Below are positions 5,741 through 9,076 of a stretch of DNA of 9,076 nucleotides, piece after piece. The notes beneath the pieces were generated by a model. It made no database searches. It worked only from the letters and a program-made list of their open reading frames with translations, and was not told where the DNA came from. Numbering within the stretch: position 1 is the first letter of the stretch; each line of letters opens with the position of its first letter. A program made the position numbers and the translations under genes. The DNA comes from Bacillota bacterium. GTDB taxonomy: Bacteria > Bacillota > Clostridia > Tissierellales > Sedimentibacteraceae. The DNA lies in the NCBI GenBank assembly GCA_023416855.1, contig JAEZGU010000075.1, forward strand, positions 1-9,076, written 5' to 3'.

Positions 5741-6664
5741 ATGGCTATCAGACCACCTATTTTGCGAGCGGGTGATACAATTGGAATAGTTACACTTGGC
5801 AGCCCACGTGATGCTGAAACGATTGATGCAAGAATACAAACTCTACAGACAATGGGGTTTAATGTTTTAGTGGGAGAACATGTATATTCCGATGCCGGTA
5901 TTGTAGCTGCAACCCCGTCAGAGCGAGCATCTGACTTGATGAATATGTTTTTAAATCCTAATGTAAGAGCAATCATACCTACAAGAGGTGGTACAGGAGT
6001 CTCTGATATTATTCCATATCTTGATTATGATATAATAAGTAACAATCCCAAAATTATAACTGGGTATAGTGATATAACAATACTTTTGAATGCTCTTTAT
6101 GTATTATCAAACTTAATTACTTTTCACAGCTTACTTTTAATAGATTTTAGGCCTACAACGCCAGCATATAATTTCGATCAGTTTTTTACAGCCACATCAA
6201 CAATGACTTCACCAAGAAGACTTGAAAATCCACCTGATATGCCACTAATAAGCAGAGTTCCAGGAAATGTTACAGGTACTATTGTTGGAGGTAATCTAAC
6301 TTCATTTGTTGATTCCTTAGGTACACCGTTTGAGGTTGATACAACCGGAAAAATTATACTGATTGAAGAAACTCATGAAGCAGCAAGCCGTGTTTACAGA
6401 CTGATTGCACACCTAATACATGCAGGCAAATTTAGAGATTGTGAAGGAATTATAATGGGAGAATGTGCAGGTTGTTACGCTAATTATAATACAACTTATG
6501 AAGATATAATAAATAATGTATTAGTTCCATTAGGAAAACCCCTTATGACAAATTTAGCTTCTGGTCATGGAGTGTACAAAATGGCAATTCCAATAGGTGC
6601 TGTGGCAAATCTTAATACTTACAATAATACATTAACAGTATTAGAACCTACAGTTAGTCTGTAG
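5741..6664 (+). CDS. LD-carboxypeptidase, peptidase family S66
   Basis: The product has 307 residues, the standard length for LdcA/S66 enzymes. The catalytic triad can be placed by family pattern: Ser110 in GYSDIT, Glu209 in ILIEETHE, and His276 in SGHG. The Gly-rich TRGGTG loop (81-86) and GTIVGGNLTSF (179-189) are also family hallmarks. These cytoplasmic serine enzymes remove the terminal D-Ala from L,D-tetrapeptides during murein recycling. The related MccF group cleaves microcin C, so the natural substrate is likely but not proven. There is no signal peptide. The start has a strong AGGAGG (5729-5734) 6 bases upstream. The stop codon lies inside a terminator hairpin. The gene diverges from the permease and is followed by an ArsR regulator with its own promoter, so no operon is required. 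The murein role would fit either growth or sporulation. Confidence 0.92.
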   Translation: MAIRPPILRAGDTIGIVTLGSPRDAETIDARIQTLQTMGFNVLVGEHVYSDAGIVAATPSERASDLMNMFLNPNVRAIIPTRGGTGVSDIIPYLDYDIISNNPKIITGYSDITILLNALYVLSNLITFHSLLLIDFRPTTPAYNFDQFFTATSTMTSPRRLENPPDMPLISRVPGNVTGTIVGGNLTSFVDSLGTPFEVDTTGKIILIEETHEAASRVYRLIAHLIHAGKFRDCEGIIMGECAGCYANYNTTYEDIINNVLVPLGKPLMTNLASGHGVYKMAIPIGAVANLNTYNNTLTVLEPTVSL

Positions 6665-6674
6665 GTTCTAATTT
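6640..6674 (+). terminator. Terminator hairpin overlapping the LD-carboxypeptidase stop codon
   Basis: A perfect 14-base-pair stem (6640-6653 with 6659-6672; arms ATTAGAACCTACAG and CTGTAGGTTCTAAT) has loop TTAGT. The left arm encodes residues LEPT and the stop TAG lies in the right arm. The following T-run is short (TTT then GGGTTA), so termination may be incomplete and allow some readthrough into the ArsR gene. Confidence 0.65.
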
Positions 6675-6688
6675 GGGTTAAAGACTTA

Positions 6689-6717
6689 TTGCTAAATAAT
6701 ATAAATTTATGTATAAT
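6689..6717 (+). promoter_or_regulatory. Sigma-A promoter of the ArsR-family gene
   Basis: TTGCTA (6689-6694), 17 bases, perfect TATAAT (6712-6717). Transcription would start near 6724, which supports translation from 6746. The spacer holds a perfect palindrome, ATAAATTTAT (6701-6710), where an autoregulatory dimer could bind; that last point is inference from position only. Confidence 0.6.
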
Positions 6718-6745
6718 AACAATGTACCTGATAATGGAGGTTATT

Positions 6746-7042
6746 ATGAAAACTTTTAAAGATAATGATAAAATTATGATTGAATATGCAGAAATGTTAA
6801 AGGCTTTAGCACATCCCGTTAGATTATGTATAGTACATGGATTAATTAACTGTAATGGTAGCAATGTATCTAATATTCAAAATTGTTTAAATATGCCTCA
6901 ATCTACAATATCACAACATCTATCTAAACTTAGAAGCTATGGCATAATTACCGGTGAAAGAAACGGATTAGAAATTATTTATAAAGTAAGCAATGAAAAA
7001 GTTAAAGCTTTAATTGAAGCTCTGTTTGAAGAAAATAAATAA
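6746..7042 (+). CDS. ArsR/SmtB-family winged-helix transcriptional regulator
   Basis: The product has 98 residues, typical of the family. The winged helix-turn-helix is clear: MLKALAHPVRLCIVHGL (17-33), recognition segment MPQSTISQHLSKLRSYGII (50-68), and wing GERNGLEIIYKV (70-81). The ATG at 6746 has GGAGG 5 bases upstream. The frame stays open to a TTG at 6689, but that codon lies in the -35 box, so the longer form is rejected. Cys28, Cys36 and Cys47 sit in the first helices and turn. The classic arsenic motif ELCVCDL is absent, so the inducer may be another metal, a thiol or a persulfide. No efflux, reductase or rhodanese gene is adjacent on the same strand, so the target could be its own promoter or a distant gene. 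The gene ends before a strong bidirectional terminator. Confidence 0.9.
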   Translation: MKTFKDNDKIMIEYAEMLKALAHPVRLCIVHGLINCNGSNVSNIQNCLNMPQSTISQHLSKLRSYGIITGERNGLEIIYKVSNEKVKALIEALFEENK

Positions 7043-7090
7043 TACGAGACTATTTCGAACACATTACATAACAATAATACACACTAAGTT

Positions 7091-7140
7091 ACATATTAAA
7101 AATATCACTGATAATTATATCAGTGATATTTTTAATATGT
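7091..7140. terminator. Long perfect palindrome, bidirectional terminator
   Basis: Two perfect 23-base arms (7091-7113 and 7118-7140) flank the loop ATTA. The core stem ATATCACTGATA/TATCAGTGATAT is bracketed by AAAAA and TTTTT, so each strand reads as stem then U-tract. It separates the convergent ArsR gene (ends 7042) and SLH gene (ends 7161) and can stop both. Confidence 0.85.
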
Positions 7141-7160
7141 CTGCTTGTTTAAAATAACCA

Positions 7161-9076
7161 TTAATTGTCATTCAACGATAATATCCTATATAAAAACACA
7201 GCTGCTTCTGCCCTTGTAGTAAAACCTGTAGGGTTAATTTTATTATCTGCTCCTTGAATTAATTCTTCCTTTACTAATGATGCAATACTATTTACAGCAT
7301 ATTCAGAAATCAAAAATCTATCAGAGTATTTTTCCAGTTCTAAGCTTGTTGCTTGATTTGTCAATTTCCCCACCATTCTCAACGCTTTTTCTGTAAGTAC
7401 CATCATGTCCTGTCTATCAATATATGAGTCAGGTGTAAACTTATTATTCCCTGTGCCATTGGTGATACCAAGTTTTTTTGCAATCCCTATTTCTTTATAA
7501 TAATAAGCATCACTAAAAATATCATCAAAATTTTCATCTACATTGACTTCAACATTCAGCGTTCTTACCAAATAATACAGAAAATCTGCTCTACTGATAT
7601 TTTCTTGTGGAGCATATTCATTTACTGATACACCTTTTATTATTCCTTTTGATGCTAATACCTCTATAGGTTTTTTTGCCCATTCTACATTTTTAATATC
7701 ATCAAATGTTTTTATTACATGAGCTACAGCATACTTGCTGAAATGAGTTGTTGTAAATGTAACTTTACCAGTTTCTTTGTTATAACGGCCATTAGGTACA
7801 GAAACTATATTTCCATCTCCATCTATATACCATATAACAATATGCTCTAAGTCATTAAGCTCTTCAGAAGTAGGGCTATATGGAATTGATATTGTTACAG
7901 GTGTATTTGGGTTGTTCCAAGCAATTTGTTTTCCATCTACTGCAAGTGAAAGTTGAATAATAGGCTTATTCTTTAGTTCATTTTGCAATTCTATAGGTAA
8001 ATCCGATTTTTTTGCAGTTTGTATAGTTAATTGTATTTTATCGGCTTCATCTCCTTGAATGTCTACAATCATTTCTTTAGGAAAAACTATAGTACCTAAT
8101 TCTGTCTCCGTTACAATATTTATGTCTTTTTTAGTTGAAAACAAACCTTCCTTAGTAAAAGATAATGTATATGAGCTTGCACCTTTAATTTGTGGAATAG
8201 AAACAGTCATGTTTTCATCAGATAGTTTTTCAAAAATATTTTTGCTTATATTAGTTTCCACATTACCAGTTACTCTGTTAAATTGTGATTGCATACTAAT
8301 TGTTTCAGAACCATTTCTTATTATACTACTATAATTATTAGAGGTTGATGACTTTGGTTTATGATAATATATTTCATATGGAATTGATACATTTTCTGCG
8401 CCATCAACTACATAGACCTGGTAATAGCCTCCGCTTAATTCGGATAATTGGAAATATGCACTGAAAGACCAAAATAAGTCCGCTTTTTTTGCACCGACTA
8501 AATTATCAAGATCTTCTTTATTGGAATATATAGTATTTGTTTTTGGTATTAGATAAACTGTGCCTAAATCCTCAAAAGAATCTAAAAGTATGCATATTTC
8601 GTTGTTTTCAATAAATATTTCTTGAACAGCAGGAGGTATATTATCTAAAAACATTTCTGCTTTAATGTTAATATTTTTACTGGTCATAAAAACATAATAC
8701 AAGTCTGTATATGTTTCATATTTATGTTTGCTCAATATACATCTTCCATAATCATAATCTTTATAAGTAAAAATTCCATAAAAGCCCCGCTCATTTGTTT
8801 TACAGCTTTCATTAGTAACTGTAATCCAATCTTCACCTTTATTTATCTCTACTTCTACATTTACTTCAGACAATCCTGATGTGCTAATGCTAATATAAAC
8901 TAAATCATTTCCAAATTCATCCTTTAGTATTCCTGAATCACTTCCGGCATATCCATATCCAATATTTTGAGCATATTTTTCAATATCCCCTGTAGCAATA
9001 ACTATTGGCGTACCGGTTATTATAACATCGCATCCTGAACCAAAAAATCCTCCACCAATTCCAGCACCTTTATCTC
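7161..9076 (-). CDS. SLH-domain cell-surface protein, C-terminal part (partial, runs off right edge)
   Basis: The frame is open from base 9074 to the stop at 7161 (637 residues visible). A TTG at 8873 is only an internal Leu, because the frame continues upstream without a stop. From the N-terminal side the order is: a Gly-rich repeat (DKGAGIGGGFFGSG, then TGTPIVIATGD; about 8990-9074) like the beta-helix GAGIGGG repeats of clostridial surface proteins; an Ig-like region with DNIPPAV and GYYQVYVVDGAENVS (about 8370-8660); a beta-rich domain common just before SLH repeats (WNNPNTPVTISIPYSP, VWYIDGDGN, TFTTTHFSKYAVAHV; about 7720-8150); and three SLH repeats (about 7164-7712), the last ending TTRAEAAVFLYRIL. 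SLH repeats bind pyruvylated secondary cell-wall polymer, so the protein is held at its C-terminus on the wall. The signal peptide and any catalytic or adhesin domain lie outside the window. Promoter and start are not visible. Confidence 0.9.
   Translation of the reverse strand, partial: DKGAGIGGGFFGSGCDVIITGTPIVIATGDIEKYAQNIGYGYAGSDSGILKDEFGNDLVYISISTSGLSEVNVEVEINKGEDWITVTNESCKTNERGFYGIFTYKDYDYGRCILSKHKYETYTDLYYVFMTSKNINIKAEMFLDNIPPAVQEIFIENNEICILLDSFEDLGTVYLIPKTNTIYSNKEDLDNLVGAKKADLFWSFSAYFQLSELSGGYYQVYVVDGAENVSIPYEIYYHKPKSSTSNNYSSIIRNGSETISMQSQFNRVTGNVETNISKNIFEKLSDENMTVSIPQIKGASSYTLSFTKEGLFSTKKDINIVTETELGTIVFPKEMIVDIQGDEADKIQLTIQTAKKSDLPIELQNELKNKPIIQLSLAVDGKQIAWNNPNTPVTISIPYSPTSEELNDLEHIVIWYIDGDGNIVSVPNGRYNKETGKVTFTTTHFSKYAVAHVIKTFDDIKNVEWAKKPIEVLASKGIIKGVSVNEYAPQENISRADFLYYLVRTLNVEVNVDENFDDIFSDAYYYKEIGIAKKLGITNGTGNNKFTPDSYIDRQDMMVLTEKALRMVGKLTNQATSLELEKYSDRFLISEYAVNSIASLVKEELIQGADNKINPTGFTTRAEAAVFLYRILSLNDN

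Noticed and set aside
6689..6745. Longer ArsR form starting at the TTG at 6689
   Set aside because: The codon lies in the -35 box of a good sigma-A promoter and has no ribosome site, while ATG 6746 has GGAGG and begins the family-typical N-terminus.
8873..8873. TTG as the start of a 570-residue SLH protein
   Set aside because: The frame continues upstream without a stop to the window edge and encodes a recognisable Gly-rich repeat, and no ribosome site precedes the TTG, so it is an internal Leu codon.
1..9076. CRISPR array, tRNA, insertion sequence, riboswitch or phage genes
   Set aside because: No spaced direct repeats, cloverleaf, transposase-like frame or known leader motif was seen on either strand; short AT-rich repeats are at background level.

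Overview
The window is AT-rich, with short intergenic gaps, strong AGGAGG-type ribosome binding sites and compact terminators. It encodes an SLH surface protein, a lipoprotein with a classic lipobox, and several genes whose promoters look like those of the mother-cell sporulation factor sigma-K. Together these point to a Gram-positive, low-G+C, endospore-forming anaerobe of the Clostridia/Tissierellia type. The genus cannot be fixed from the sequence. I see no tRNA, rRNA, CRISPR array, insertion sequence or prophage gene, and no gene-free stretch longer than about 210 bases.

Layout. Positions 1-2397 (minus strand) hold the N-terminal 799 residues of a bacterial alpha-2-macroglobulin-like lipoprotein that runs off the left edge. 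Divergent from it, at 2532-3212 (plus), is a standalone DUF4163/DUF3298 protein. Convergent with that gene, and sharing a bidirectional terminator, is a Cu/Zn superoxide dismutase-family gene (3247-3771, minus). The SOD gene is divergent from a cupin gene (3981-4604, plus) that starts with TTG and has an Asn/Tyr/Pro-rich N-terminal tail of spore-coat type. A DMT/EamA permease (4612-5550, minus) follows, then a divergent LD-carboxypeptidase (5741-6664, plus) and a small ArsR-family regulator (6746-7042, plus). A perfect 50-nt palindrome acts as a bidirectional terminator between the regulator and the C-terminal part of a large SLH-anchored surface protein (7161-9076, minus), which runs off the right edge.

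Main observation. The DUF4163/DUF3298 gene, the SOD gene and the cupin gene each have a sequence fitting AC-N16-CATANNNTA, the sigma-K consensus, at a usable distance from the start codon, and none has a convincing sigma-A promoter. The LD-carboxypeptidase has an AC-N17-CATANNNTA match that overlaps a good sigma-A promoter. The alpha-2-macroglobulin, EamA and ArsR genes have ordinary sigma-A promoters and no such match. I infer a small late-sporulation (coat-stage) gene set at about 2.5-4.6 kb, in which SOD and cupin form a divergent coat-protein pair. Both proteins begin Met-Tyr-Asn-Asn.

The flanking genes concern the cell surface: a protease-trap-like lipoprotein on the left, murein-peptide trimming in the middle and an S-layer-type protein on the right. 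No single pathway links all eight genes.
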